From a bacterium (GTDB lineage Bacteria; Hydrothermota; Tepidihabitantia; SM23-42; JAOAFX01), in contig DASVHD010000012.1 of NCBI GenBank assembly GCA_036382775.1, forward strand, positions 1 to 64,000: a stretch of DNA of 64,000 nucleotides, in the 5' to 3' direction. Shown one piece after another: positions 32,696-41,751 of this stretch. The notes below the pieces were generated by a model. The model searched no databases. It was not told the origin of the DNA and worked only from the letters and a program-made list of their open reading frames with translations. Each line of letters starts with the position of its first letter. The first letter of the stretch is position 1. A program made the position numbers and the translations under genes.

Positions 32696-34051
32696 ATGTT
32701 GATCCTGGCAGTTTTGTTCGGTTACCTGCTTCCCCTGGATTCGCCAATGATGGAGAATATGGACTATTTGTTCATAAAAGGATTCCTGCGTTATTCGCTC
32801 ATCAAGCCCTATGATATAACGGAATTGATGCCGCAGTTTGATGAACTCGTTGCCGGCGAATATTTTTATGACCGGACTGACAGCCGCATGATCTCGCGAT
32901 TTAACCGGCTATTGGTCAAGCGTAATGATTATACCTGCCTGGTACAGTTCAACTCAAACTATGACCGCGAAACAGGATCGTGCTTCTACTTTGATGAAAT
33001 GATGGGAGGACGGATCATCTCAAACCTGTCATGGAATCAGGCGATCCGGTTCAGGTTCGCCGGCGAGATCGACAGCCTGGGCCCGAATCCATGGAAAGAT
33101 GCTGCGCAGGCATATCTGCGGGAAGGCAACCTGTATCTGGATACAGACCGGTTCAAGGCACTTTTCGGCCGCCGTAATTACCTGCTTGGTCCGGGTGATG
33201 ATTACGGGTTATTGTTATCACCGGCCAAAGAGGGCTATGACGGCCTTATGATCAGGATACCGGCAAAGTATTACGAATTCTACACTCTTTTTTCCATCCT
33301 TGACGCTTTTGACCGGCGGTACCTGTCGGTCCACCGTCTGGGTTTAGACCTGAAGAACTTCACTTTAGGTTTCTCCGAATCGATCTTGTTCACGCATGAC
33401 CTTGAGCCGCTTTACCTCAATTTCCTCCTTCCCTATTATCTGAGCCAGTGGGGTCTTGACCGCGACGACAATATCATGTGGAACCTTGATATCGGTATCC
33501 GCGCCTTCAACACGTATTGCTACGGCGAGCTGCTCATCGACGATTACATGTATGAAGATGACCCGCATCCCAGCAAGTTAGCTTACCAGGTGGGCTTCAG
33601 ATCCCTGATCGCGCGCTCTTTCTTGATAAAAGGAAATTACGGGTTCGTCGACAAATGGGTCTACACACACGAGGATGCGTGGAATACCTATGAAAATAAC
33701 GGTATGCCCCTGGGTTTTCCCCTTGGCAATGACTGTGATCGTTTGTCCGGATCGGTATCGTTCATCCACTGGCTGGGGATCACGCCCTCGGTCATGGTGA
33801 ACTTCACGCGTCAGGGCGAGGGTAGCATATACCTTCCCTATGAGACCGAAGGTGGTAACTGGAATCCACCCTTCCCCTCGGGTGTCGTGCAAAAAACCCT
33901 GGGCGTCACATTTTCAGCCGAGTACAGCGTCCAGGGGATAGTCTTCGTCAAAGCCGGTGTGGGAAAAGAGTTCGTCACGAACCAGGATCACGTACCGGGG
34001 AATGACACGGACGACGTGACCTTGAATGCCAGTCTCTGGCTGGTGTACTGA
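32696..34051 (+). CDS. Wzi-like (capsule assembly) outer-membrane protein
   Basis: 451 residues from the ATG at 32696, which has GGAGG five bases upstream (an ATG at 32684 is less well placed). The features YLFIKGFLRYS, FGRRNYLLGPGDDYGLLLSPA and alternating strands up to LNASLWLVY resemble the Wzi family of 18-stranded barrels that tether capsule polysaccharide. Its neighbour upstream is the Omp85-like gene. Assignment is by pattern only. Confidence 0.6.
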   Translation: MLILAVLFGYLLPLDSPMMENMDYLFIKGFLRYSLIKPYDITELMPQFDELVAGEYFYDRTDSRMISRFNRLLVKRNDYTCLVQFNSNYDRETGSCFYFDEMMGGRIISNLSWNQAIRFRFAGEIDSLGPNPWKDAAQAYLREGNLYLDTDRFKALFGRRNYLLGPGDDYGLLLSPAKEGYDGLMIRIPAKYYEFYTLFSILDAFDRRYLSVHRLGLDLKNFTLGFSESILFTHDLEPLYLNFLLPYYLSQWGLDRDDNIMWNLDIGIRAFNTYCYGELLIDDYMYEDDPHPSKLAYQVGFRSLIARSFLIKGNYGFVDKWVYTHEDAWNTYENNGMPLGFPLGNDCDRLSGSVSFIHWLGITPSVMVNFTRQGEGSIYLPYETEGGNWNPPFPSGVVQKTLGVTFSAEYSVQGIVFVKAGVGKEFVTNQDHVPGNDTDDVTLNASLWLVY

Positions 34052-34060
34052 AAAACCAGC

Positions 34061-34194
34061 AAATCCGAAACTCGAAATACTAAATTCTAAACAATACTCA
34101 AGCACAAATGTTCAAATTTTAAAACGTTTTGAACATTAATATTTTGGATTTGGGATTTGTCTAGGATTTCGATATTAGGATTTAGTGCTTAAAT
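34061..34194. repeat. Long imperfect inverted repeat
   Basis: A giant hairpin centred near 34122, with a perfect inner stem AATGTTCAAA/TTTGAACATT (34107-34116 and 34128-34137). The outer arms are made of AAATCC- and GAAAT-type words. Such simple-word palindromes are seen in several candidate phyla. It could terminate the operon that ends at 34051. Confidence 0.55.
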
Positions 34195-34279
34195 GTTTGC
34201 CGGGATAAGGCCTTACCTCACATGCTGATACAAAACCACTGATCCCCATATCCACCGATCCCCTGATCCACTAATCCCC

Positions 34280-34326
34280 GCCTCCCTTACCCTCCCCCTC
34301 GAGGGGGGAGGATCAAGGTGGGGGTG
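34280..34326. repeat. Repeat D, copy 1, CCTCCCCCTCGAGGGGGGAGG palindrome
   Basis: Central CTCCCCC TCGA GGGGGAG dyad with flanking TTACC and GGTGGGGGTG. A second copy is at 60188-60238. It lies four bases beyond the stop of purH, where it could stop transcription. Confidence 0.7.
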
Positions 34327-34330
34327 AAAA

Positions 34331-35773
34331 TCAGTGCCGGAAATGCCGGAAGCCGGTAAAGACCATGGCGATGTTGTTCTCATTGCACGCCGTTATCGAC
34401 TCCTCGTCTTTCTTTGAACCACCGGGCTGGATGACCGCGGTCACGCCCGCTTTCACGGCCGCGTCAATGCCATCCCGGAACGGGAAGAACGCGTCCGAAG
34501 CCATGACAATCCCTTCCTGCTTGCCGCCGGCGTGCTTTGCCGCCAGTTCCACAGCGCCGACCCGTGATGTCTGTCCGCCGCCGATCCCGACGGTCCTGCC
34601 TTTGATCGCGAAAACGATCCCGTTCGACCGCACCCACTTGACGACCTTCCATGCGAACTCCAACGCTTCGGCTTCGTATTGACTGGGCGCGCGTTTGGTC
34701 GCGACCTTCCAGTCGGTAAAATCCTGCCGATCATTATCCTGCACCAGGATGCCGCCGAACACTGATTTGAAGACAACCGACTGGATCAGGCGGGGATGTG
34801 CCTGCACGATCCTTAAGTTCTTTTTTGTTTTGAGTATTTCCAGGGCCTTGGGCTCGTAACCGGGCGCGATGACCACTTCATAAAATATTTTGGCGATAGC
34901 TTCGGCGGTATTGACATCAACATTGCGGTTCATGCCGACGATCCCGCCGAACGCGGATACCGAATCGGCCATGTACGCCCGTTCGTACGCTTCACCCAGA
35001 TCGGCGCCGATCGCCACTCCGCAAGGTGTCTGGTGCTTGATGATCGCGCACGCAGTATCCGAATAATCATGGGCGCAGGCGAACGCGATCTCCGCATCCA
35101 GGATGTTATTGTACGATATTTCCTTGCCCCCGTGGATCGCGAAATCCTCCTGCAAAAGACGGTTGAGATAAAATGCGGCTTTCTGATGCGGGTTCTCGCC
35201 GTAACGCATGGGGATGAACAGTTCGGCGCCGCTCGAGAAAAACTCTCGCTTACCCGATGCCTTGTTGAAATAGTCCGATATCACCGCATCATACCAGGCG
35301 ATATAATCAAAAACTTTTCGGGCCAGGTTCAAGCGGTACTCTTCATCATACTTATTGTTTTTCAGTGCATCGATCAGGCTGTCATACTGCGACGGGTCGA
35401 AGACGACGCCGACATTTTTGTAATTTTTCGCTGCCGCGCGGATCATGGTCGGACCGCCGATGTCGACGAATTCGATCATTTCATCAAGGGTCTTGTCCTT
35501 CTGGGCAAAGAACGGATAAAGATTGCAGACGACCAGACTGATCTCCCCGGTCTCGAGTATCTCCTTGGCAACCCGCTGGCTCAAGGTCTTCACCCGCTCG
35601 CTTTCGGTGCCGCCCGTGTAATCGCCGATCTTTACGGCTTCGATCCCGTTATCCTGGAGCAATTTTTGGGTGCCGCCGGTGGCGATCAATTCAAAACCAA
35701 GTTTCTTCAATTCCCCGGCAAATTCCACGATCTTTTCTTTATTGGCAACGGATATTATCGCTTTTTTGTTCAT
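34331..35773 (-). CDS. purH: Bifunctional AICAR transformylase / IMP cyclohydrolase
   Basis: 480 residues, short for the family (usually 510-530). Last two steps of purine synthesis to IMP. N-terminal MGS-like domain: AIISVANKEKIVEFA, ATGGTQKLL, CNLYPF and VDIGGPTMIRAAAKN. C-terminal domain: MRYGENPHQKAAFY, SAFGGIVGMNR, NGIVFAIKGRTVGIGGGQTSRV, SDAFFPFRDGID and QPGGSKKDEE. The usual KTLHPKIHGG segment is replaced by KTLSQRVAKEI and is shorter, so the cyclohydrolase site is altered. AAGGAGG before the start. It follows apgM by 66 bases. Confidence 0.93.
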   Translation of the reverse strand: MNKKAIISVANKEKIVEFAGELKKLGFELIATGGTQKLLQDNGIEAVKIGDYTGGTESERVKTLSQRVAKEILETGEISLVVCNLYPFFAQKDKTLDEMIEFVDIGGPTMIRAAAKNYKNVGVVFDPSQYDSLIDALKNNKYDEEYRLNLARKVFDYIAWYDAVISDYFNKASGKREFFSSGAELFIPMRYGENPHQKAAFYLNRLLQEDFAIHGGKEISYNNILDAEIAFACAHDYSDTACAIIKHQTPCGVAIGADLGEAYERAYMADSVSAFGGIVGMNRNVDVNTAEAIAKIFYEVVIAPGYEPKALEILKTKKNLRIVQAHPRLIQSVVFKSVFGGILVQDNDRQDFTDWKVATKRAPSQYEAEALEFAWKVVKWVRSNGIVFAIKGRTVGIGGGQTSRVGAVELAAKHAGGKQEGIVMASDAFFPFRDGIDAAVKAGVTAVIQPGGSKKDEESITACNENNIAMVFTGFRHFRH

Positions 35774-35839
35774 AAAGATGTTTCCTCCTTATCTCCTATC
35801 CACCCATCCCCATATCCACATATCCCCATCTTATATTTA

Positions 35840-37033
35840 TCACGCTCCATATTTCTGCAATTTCAAGGCATTCGCCAGCAGCAACGGCATGACATCCAGG
35901 GCATTCATAGTACCGAGATTTCCCTGGCTGCAATTTTTCTCGGTCAGGGTCATATTGTCCGGGATCACGTACGGCGAATGCAGCACCAGTGGATTGGGAT
36001 GCCATGAATGCGAGTGCAGAACTGTCGGTGTTGAATGATCGGCGGTCACGCACAGCACATCGGGTTTCAGACCGGTGATCCCGGGTACGACGGCGTCAAA
36101 CGCCTCAATCGCCCTGATCTTAGCCGCGGCATCCCCGTCTTCTCCGGCTTTGTCCGTTGCTTTGTAGTGCACATAAAAAAAATCATACTTCGTGTAATTG
36201 CTTTTCAATACCGTGATCTGATCGGCCAGCGTATCACCCACCGGCAGGACGTCCATTCCGGCGATCATCGCCAGCCCCTTGTACATCGGGTAGTTCGCGA
36301 CCGCCGCGGTGCGTAGACCGTACTTAACGTTCATGGATGGCGGGCTTGGAAAACGTGCGTATCCTCTCAAAAGAATTGAATTTGCTTTCTGTTCATCCTT
36401 GAGCACGACCTGGACTTTTTTTATAAAGGAATTGATGATATCGGCGCTGGGCTTGGCTGAAGGCGAAAGGGCTTGAGCAAATACGGGTGGTTTGTTGTCC
36501 TTTTGAGGATCGGCATCGGTAAGCTCTTCAGACAAGTTACCTTCCTTGAAGACCACAACAAAACGGTGCTCTTTAGCCGGTTTTATGATGACTTCGATCC
36601 CCTGGATTTCCTTGACCGCATCCTGCAGTTTAGCGCAGAGCCTTGCGCATTCATCAGTGGAGATCCGGCCGGCCCGGCGGTCAATGATTACGTTGTTTTG
36701 CATCGTGGCAAAATTCGCCCGGATCGCCAGATCACCGTCTTTGATCTGCATGCCGATCCCCAAAGCTTCCAGTACGCCTCTGCCGATTTTATTTTTCAAC
36801 GGATCATACCCGAAAAGCGCAAGGTGCGCCGGTCCTGAACCAGGCGTGATCCCGGCACCGATCGGAACGGTCAGTCCCAGGGCGCTGCACTGCGCGAGCT
36901 TGTCCAGGTTTGGCTTGCGGGCAAGTTCCAGAGCGGTCTTGTCGGGATGCGGCAGGTCACCCAGGCCGTCCATGACGATCAGGATGATCCGGCTGTCATT
37001 TTTACTTATAAGTTCGGGTAAAATATCCTGCAT
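35840..37033 (-). CDS. apgM: Archaeal-type 2,3-bisphosphoglycerate-independent phosphoglycerate mutase
   Basis: 397 residues. Alkaline-phosphatase-fold enzyme that converts 3- and 2-phosphoglycerate. Motifs: [66 protein letters not shown]-like [15 protein letters not shown] and [21 protein letters not shown]. These belong to the ApgM family common in archaea and some deep bacterial lineages, not the GpmI type. Ribosome site AAAGGAGCC. It is first in the unit with purH. Confidence 0.92.
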   Translation of the reverse strand: MQDILPELISKNDSRIILIVMDGLGDLPHPDKTALELARKPNLDKLAQCSALGLTVPIGAGITPGSGPAHLALFGYDPLKNKIGRGVLEALGIGMQIKDGDLAIRANFATMQNNVIIDRRAGRISTDECARLCAKLQDAVKEIQGIEVIIKPAKEHRFVVVFKEGNLSEELTDADPQKDNKPPVFAQALSPSAKPSADIINSFIKKVQVVLKDEQKANSILLRGYARFPSPPSMNVKYGLRTAAVANYPMYKGLAMIAGMDVLPVGDTLADQITVLKSNYTKYDFFYVHYKATDKAGEDGDAAAKIRAIEAFDAVVPGITGLKPDVLCVTADHSTPTVLHSHSWHPNPLVLHSPYVIPDNMTLTEKNCSQGNLGTMNALDVMPLLLANALKLQKYGA

Positions 37034-37076
37034 TTGGCTCCTTTGGCATTGATCAATGATCTCAAACGACAGGCTA

Positions 37077-37104
37077 ATATTACACTAAAACACGCTAAAG
37101 TCAA
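37077..37104 (-). promoter_or_regulatory. Promoter of apgM-purH
   Basis: Minus strand TTGACT (37099-37104), 16-base spacer, TAATAT (37077-37082). The leader is about 38 bases with a Shine-Dalgarno site. Between here and 37249 I see no gene. Confidence 0.65.
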
Positions 37105-37249
37105 TCCTATTAAGGATAGATAGTTGGCGGTTGTTAAACATGACAGCCAACATATATGCTAATATCGTTACCAGTAGTAGACGAGAATGGTCCCAACCTT
37201 GTCAACTAGTTTCTAATTTCGAGGGCTGACCCCATATTCCATACTCCCC

Positions 37250-37444
37250 TTACTTACTAAACACCTTACGTACATCACTACGCTTTAAAAAAACTATCCC
37301 GTATACGCAAAACAATATCCATAATCCATTGAGAACAATTACATAAACCAGATATTGCATTGCTGAAACAACATCAATCCTATGAGTAATAATACGCATT
37401 GTGTATAAACTAGCAATAGCAGCCAAACCACAAATACAACTCAT
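37250..37444 (-). pseudogene. Small two-helix membrane protein or 5'-truncated fragment
   Basis: 64 residues from an ATG at 37444, with two hydrophobic helices and the tail FLKRSDVRKVF. The frame stays open about 65 bases further upstream (reading FGSIGLTLRKEWGRILYI) with no start codon, and those residues look protein-like, so the original gene was probably longer. No ribosome site is seen. Base composition is more AT-rich than around it. Confidence 0.35.
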
Positions 37445-37514
37445 TATATAAAGTATGCGCCCCCATTCTTTGCGTAACGTGAGACCAATGCTACCAAATC
37501 TTGGTTTTCAATCA

Positions 37515-37542
37515 TTGACGTCTTCGGCTTAATAGATATACT
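37515..37542 (+). promoter_or_regulatory. Promoter of the LpxH-like gene
   Basis: TTGACG (37515-37520), 16-base spacer, TATACT (37537-37542), eight bases before the ATG at 37551. No Shine-Dalgarno site. Confidence 0.65.
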
Positions 37543-37550
37543 AATCTACA

Positions 37551-38255
37551 ATGCATGTTTTTATCAGCGACGCGCATATCCGCAAGGACGACAGCCCAAG
37601 GGGTGAGAAGCTCATCCGGTTTTTGACCGAAATGAGGCCAAAACTGACATCCCTTTATATCCTGGGCGACCTGTTCGAATTCTGGTTCGAGTACAACGTC
37701 GTTATTCCCAAGGATTATTTCCGGACGCTGGCGACCCTGTACAACCTGATCCAGGACGGCATCCCTGTCCATTACGTGTTGGGCAATCATGAGGTTATGA
37801 TCGGTGATTTTTTGAAATATTTCGGATTCATCGTGCACAATGACACGGCCGTGCTCACCATCCACAATAAGAAGGTCTTCCTCGCCCATGGCCATAATAT
37901 CGATAAGCGGCTGTGGACGTCCATCTGGCAGCAGTTCCTCACATCGAAACTGAACCACGAGCTCTACCGCATGCTCCATCCGGATATCGGCGTATTCATT
38001 GCCCAGGCTATCGCCTACCTCTCCCGCAAGCAAAAACGCAATACTAATATTGCCAGCGGATTGGAACATTACGGACTCAAAAAACTCAATGAAGCCGGCT
38101 CCGGGTTGGATGTCGTCATACTCGCCCACTCTCACATCCCGGAAATAAAAAAATATGTAAACGGGAAATATTACATCAATACCGGCGACTGGATCGACCA
38201 TTTTTCGTACGCGGTCATGACCGGCGACGACATATCGCTGCGCTACTACAAGTGA
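37551..38255 (+). CDS. LpxH-like metallophosphoesterase
   Basis: 234 residues. Metal-site motifs in order: SDAHI (D-x-H), GDLFEFWFEY, GNHE, AHGHN and LAHSHIPE. The GDLF-FWFEY block is typical of UDP-2,3-diacylglucosamine hydrolase LpxH and relatives in lipid A synthesis. The usual GNHD is GNHE here and GDLFDFWFEY is GDLFEFWFEY. No lpx genes are nearby, so another phosphoester substrate is possible. Start at the predicted transcript end. Its last 10 bases overlap the convergent cyclase gene. Confidence 0.75.
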   Translation: MHVFISDAHIRKDDSPRGEKLIRFLTEMRPKLTSLYILGDLFEFWFEYNVVIPKDYFRTLATLYNLIQDGIPVHYVLGNHEVMIGDFLKYFGFIVHNDTAVLTIHNKKVFLAHGHNIDKRLWTSIWQQFLTSKLNHELYRMLHPDIGVFIAQAIAYLSRKQKRNTNIASGLEHYGLKKLNEAGSGLDVVILAHSHIPEIKKYVNGKYYINTGDWIDHFSYAVMTGDDISLRYYK

Positions 38256-40252
38256 CCGCTTCCCCCGACCGCGTTCTTGGCGATCATGATCTTGTCCCGG
38301 CCGGTCTCCTTCGCCACGTAAAGCGCCTGGTCGGCTTTTTCAATGAGGTCCATGCGGGTCTTCGCGTGCCGCGGGCAGTGCGCGATCCCGACTGAAACGG
38401 TGATCTTTATTTTAATTTGATTGTATCTTATATCCGCCTTGATCAAGTGGTCTTTAAGCTTCACCGCAGTCTTGATACCTTTATCCAAATTGACGCCAGG
38501 CAGGATCAGGGCGAACTCCTCGCCTCCATATCGTGCGGCAATGCCGGTCTGAGACACTAAGTGGCCAAGAAATTTCAAGACTTCATCTCCGGCTTGATGA
38601 CCATAGGTATCGTTGACCATCTTGAAATGGTCGATATCGAACATGATCAATACGAGTTCCCGGTGTTTCTCAAGTTCCTTTTCAAGCGCTTCCTGAAAAT
38701 GGCGGTGATTATACAAGCCAGTCAGCCCGTCACGGATGGATTGCTCTTTAACCCGCTCGTGAAGGATCGCCCTCTGCCAGGCCAGGGTTAATTGCGAAGC
38801 CAGCATGTTCAAGGCCTTGAGATCGTCTTCATTGAACCTTTTTCGACGATGATCTTCAAGCCAGATAACACCGAGGAGTTCATCGCTCTCTTTATTCGTC
38901 GCTCCGGCGAAGATGGGGACCCCGACAAAAGAACCGGTATTGCTTTTCTGACCTTTTTTTAGCACGACAAAATCGCCATCGCCGAGGTCTTCTTTCAAGA
39001 TATAATTTTTATGCCGGCCGATCAAACCCACCAGACCGTCGTCAAAAGAAAACCTGGTGTTCTCCTTGACGCGCGTTGACTCCAACACGACCCCCTCTTC
39101 GTTCAGTTCGTCCATGGATGCGATCGACATATCATCGCATTTCAGAACATCTTTGAACGCCTTTACCGTATCAGCCAGGATCTCCTTCAATTCAAGCCCC
39201 CGCTGCAATTCCTTCACCAGCGTGGCGATCGATTTCAAATAGGTCGCTTCGTAGCGCTCCTTTTCATAAAGCCGGAGCATGGCGAGCAAGAATCCGGTCC
39301 CCAGAGCGGCTTCATCGAACCGCATCTTTTCCTCTTCCGTGAACTCCCCATCCTTGCGGTCAATGACAAGCACGCCCTCGATGCGATCCATGATCATGAT
39401 CGGTGCGATGATCGCGGACGATATTTTCAATTCACCTTTATAGTAACCTAGTTCTTCGGGATTTTGGGTGAATTCCCTGATCAATACCGATTTCTGCTCG
39501 GCAATGATCTGCCGGTACAGACCGGACCTGAGATCGACCACGGCCTGCGGCTGGAATAATTCCGATCTTGAAAATCCCTGGATCAGGGCCAGGTTGTTGT
39601 TGTGATACGCGAAGATCGCGGTCGAATACGCGTGAAATGATGAGTGGATGAATTTTATGAAGTAAAGCAGGGGACGCTCGATGCCCGGGTGGCGGTCAAT
39701 ATCCTTCATCGAAGTGATGATCGATTTCACCTCGAAATCGGCCGGGCCGAAAAACTGGTCCCTGGTCTCGTACTTTATGAGCGCGCGCCGGATCATGAAC
39801 TCTCGGTCCAACCATTTTTTGCCGATGACACCGGCGATGACCGCACCGGTCGCCAGCAGCACCACGGGCAATGTGACGAAAGAATGCCGGAAGATCGATG
39901 CCAGCACCTCGATCCCCGTGATCCCTGATGCCACGATCCAGTAATCGCGGTACGTGTCTTTATATGCGACGACCGGCACGATAAGCAGGTATAGCGGGAA
40001 TATCGCCGAACCCAGTCCGCCCGTGACCTGCACGCAGGCATTTGTCAGCATGCCCAGCAGCATGCTGTCGTGTAGTTTTACTTTCCTCTTAGCAGCATAA
40101 AGTAGAGCGCAAATCGCGCAAAAGACCGCAAGGACATACACAAATTTACCATCCAGCGCCGGTCCAAGGCGCGGGGTCAGGGACTGGACGATCCCGGTCG
40201 CACCAAGAACCGTGTACACAAAGGAAATAATAAAAAAGATCGTTATTCCCAT
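38246..40252 (-). CDS. Membrane diguanylate cyclase with GAF domains
   Basis: 668 residues. Five or six membrane helices (about 1-140), then two GAF-like domains (about 180-335 and 345-490) and a GGDEF domain (about 505-660) with DGLTGLYNHRHF, FDIDHFKMVNDTYGHQAGD and an intact RYGGEEFALILPG active site. No RxxD inhibitory site stands five residues before GGEEF. It should make cyclic di-GMP in response to a ligand. The start overlaps the end of guaA by 10 bases, so the genes are translationally coupled. Confidence 0.88.
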   Translation of the reverse strand: MGITIFFIISFVYTVLGATGIVQSLTPRLGPALDGKFVYVLAVFCAICALLYAAKRKVKLHDSMLLGMLTNACVQVTGGLGSAIFPLYLLIVPVVAYKDTYRDYWIVASGITGIEVLASIFRHSFVTLPVVLLATGAVIAGVIGKKWLDREFMIRRALIKYETRDQFFGPADFEVKSIITSMKDIDRHPGIERPLLYFIKFIHSSFHAYSTAIFAYHNNNLALIQGFSRSELFQPQAVVDLRSGLYRQIIAEQKSVLIREFTQNPEELGYYKGELKISSAIIAPIMIMDRIEGVLVIDRKDGEFTEEEKMRFDEAALGTGFLLAMLRLYEKERYEATYLKSIATLVKELQRGLELKEILADTVKAFKDVLKCDDMSIASMDELNEEGVVLESTRVKENTRFSFDDGLVGLIGRHKNYILKEDLGDGDFVVLKKGQKSNTGSFVGVPIFAGATNKESDELLGVIWLEDHRRKRFNEDDLKALNMLASQLTLAWQRAILHERVKEQSIRDGLTGLYNHRHFQEALEKELEKHRELVLIMFDIDHFKMVNDTYGHQAGDEVLKFLGHLVSQTGIAARYGGEEFALILPGVNLDKGIKTAVKLKDHLIKADIRYNQIKIKITVSVGIAHCPRHAKTRMDLIEKADQALYVAKETGRDKIMIAKNAVGGSGHL

Positions 40253-41751
40253 TCGATCGTTGCCGGAGGCTTTGAGGTGATATCCAACACCACCCGGTTG
40301 ATGCCCTTTACCTCGTTGGTGATGCGGCGGGAGACCGCGGCCAGAAATTCCCTGGGCAGACGCACCCAGTCGGCGGTCATGCCGTCCTCGCTTTCTACGG
40401 CCCGGATCGCGATGACCGAATCATATGTGCGCTGGTCGCCCATGACGCCCACGCTGCCCAGCGGTAAAAGTACGGTAAATATCTGCCATATCGCGTGATA
40501 GTGTTTTAACTTCGCGGCTTCTTCGAGCAGTATCCGGTCGGCCTGCCTTAATATCTCCAGGCGCTGGGGCGTGACCGGGCCGACAATGCGGACCGCCAGA
40601 CCAGGACCGGGGAACGGCTTGCGCTCGATGAACGATTTGGGGATCCCCAATTTTTTGCCGAGCTTTCTCACTTCATCTTTGAAGAGCATACGCAGTGGTT
40701 CGATGACCTTCAGCCTCATGCGGCTGGGAAGGCCGCCGACATTATGATGGGTCTTGATGGTATCGGACGGACCGATCCCCATCCCTGATTCTATAACATC
40801 GGGATACAGGGTGCCCTGGACCAGATACTTTATGCCCTGGATCTTGTCCGCTTCCCGCTCGAAGACCCTGATGAATTCCCGCCCGATGATCTTTCTTTTC
40901 CGTTCCGGGTTCTTGACGTTGGCCAGTTTCTTTATGAACTGCTGCCGGGCGTCCACGATCCGCACGCGGACGAAACGTGAAATGATATTCTTCACTTCAC
41001 CTTTTTCGTTGTGCCGGAGCAATCCGTTGTCCACGAACACGCCGATGAGGTTCTTGCCGACCGCCCGGGCGGTCAGGGTCGCGGCTACGGTCGAATCCAC
41101 GCCGCCGCTGATCGCGCATAATATTTTCCCGTCGCCGGCCTGGATCTTGATCTCCTGCACAGTGTCATGGATGAATTTTGACATGGTCCAGTTCTTGCGG
41201 GCATGGCAGATCAGGGTAAGAAAATTCTCGATCATCTTTTTCCCGCCCTCGGTATGTTTCACTTCGGGATGGAACTGGATGCCGTAAAAGTTGCCGCGCT
41301 GGAAACCGGCGACCGGTGTCGTTTCGGTCCGGGCGATGATCCTTGAACGTTCCGGTGCTTTCATTACAGTATCCCCGTGGCTCATCCAGACTCGTATCGA
41401 TCCCGGCAGACCGTAAAACAAGGGACTGGCGTGTGTTCTGATAATGGCCGGTCCGTATTCCCGCGTACTGCTTCGTTTAACCCGTCCACCGTAGATCTGC
41501 GCGGCGAGCTGCATGCCGTAACAGATGCCCAGCACCGGGACGCCGAGACAAAAAAGCGATCGGTACCGTCGGTGATCAACGCGGTATACGCTGGCTGGCC
41601 CCCCGGAAAGGACGATGCCCTCGGGTTTCAGGCGGCTGATGGTTTCTGCATCGGTGTGGCAGCTGAATATCTCGGAGTATACGCGGCACTCGCGGACCCG
41701 GCGCGCGATCAGCTGCGTGTACTGTGAACCAAAATCAATGATCGCTATCAT
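40243..41751 (-). CDS. guaA: GMP synthase (glutamine-hydrolysing)
   Basis: 502 residues, the family length. Glutamine amidotransferase domain: VLSGGPASVY, LGICYGMQLAA (nucleophile Cys) and IQFHPEVKHTEGG. ATP pyrophosphatase domain: CAISGGVDSTVAATL P-loop. Dimerisation domain: KPFPGPGLAVRIVG and the C-terminal PPATIEWE. Makes GMP from XMP. It overlaps the HEAT gene upstream by four bases and the cyclase gene downstream by ten. Confidence 0.97.
   Translation of the reverse strand: MIAIIDFGSQYTQLIARRVRECRVYSEIFSCHTDAETISRLKPEGIVLSGGPASVYRVDHRRYRSLFCLGVPVLGICYGMQLAAQIYGGRVKRSSTREYGPAIIRTHASPLFYGLPGSIRVWMSHGDTVMKAPERSRIIARTETTPVAGFQRGNFYGIQFHPEVKHTEGGKKMIENFLTLICHARKNWTMSKFIHDTVQEIKIQAGDGKILCAISGGVDSTVAATLTARAVGKNLIGVFVDNGLLRHNEKGEVKNIISRFVRVRIVDARQQFIKKLANVKNPERKRKIIGREFIRVFEREADKIQGIKYLVQGTLYPDVIESGMGIGPSDTIKTHHNVGGLPSRMRLKVIEPLRMLFKDEVRKLGKKLGIPKSFIERKPFPGPGLAVRIVGPVTPQRLEILRQADRILLEEAAKLKHYHAIWQIFTVLLPLGSVGVMGDQRTYDSVIAIRAVESEDGMTADWVRLPREFLAAVSRRITNEVKGINRVVLDITSKPPATIEWE

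Noticed and set aside
35033-36007. 324-residue plus-strand frame
   Set aside because: Antisense to purH and apgM, whose motifs are unmistakable.
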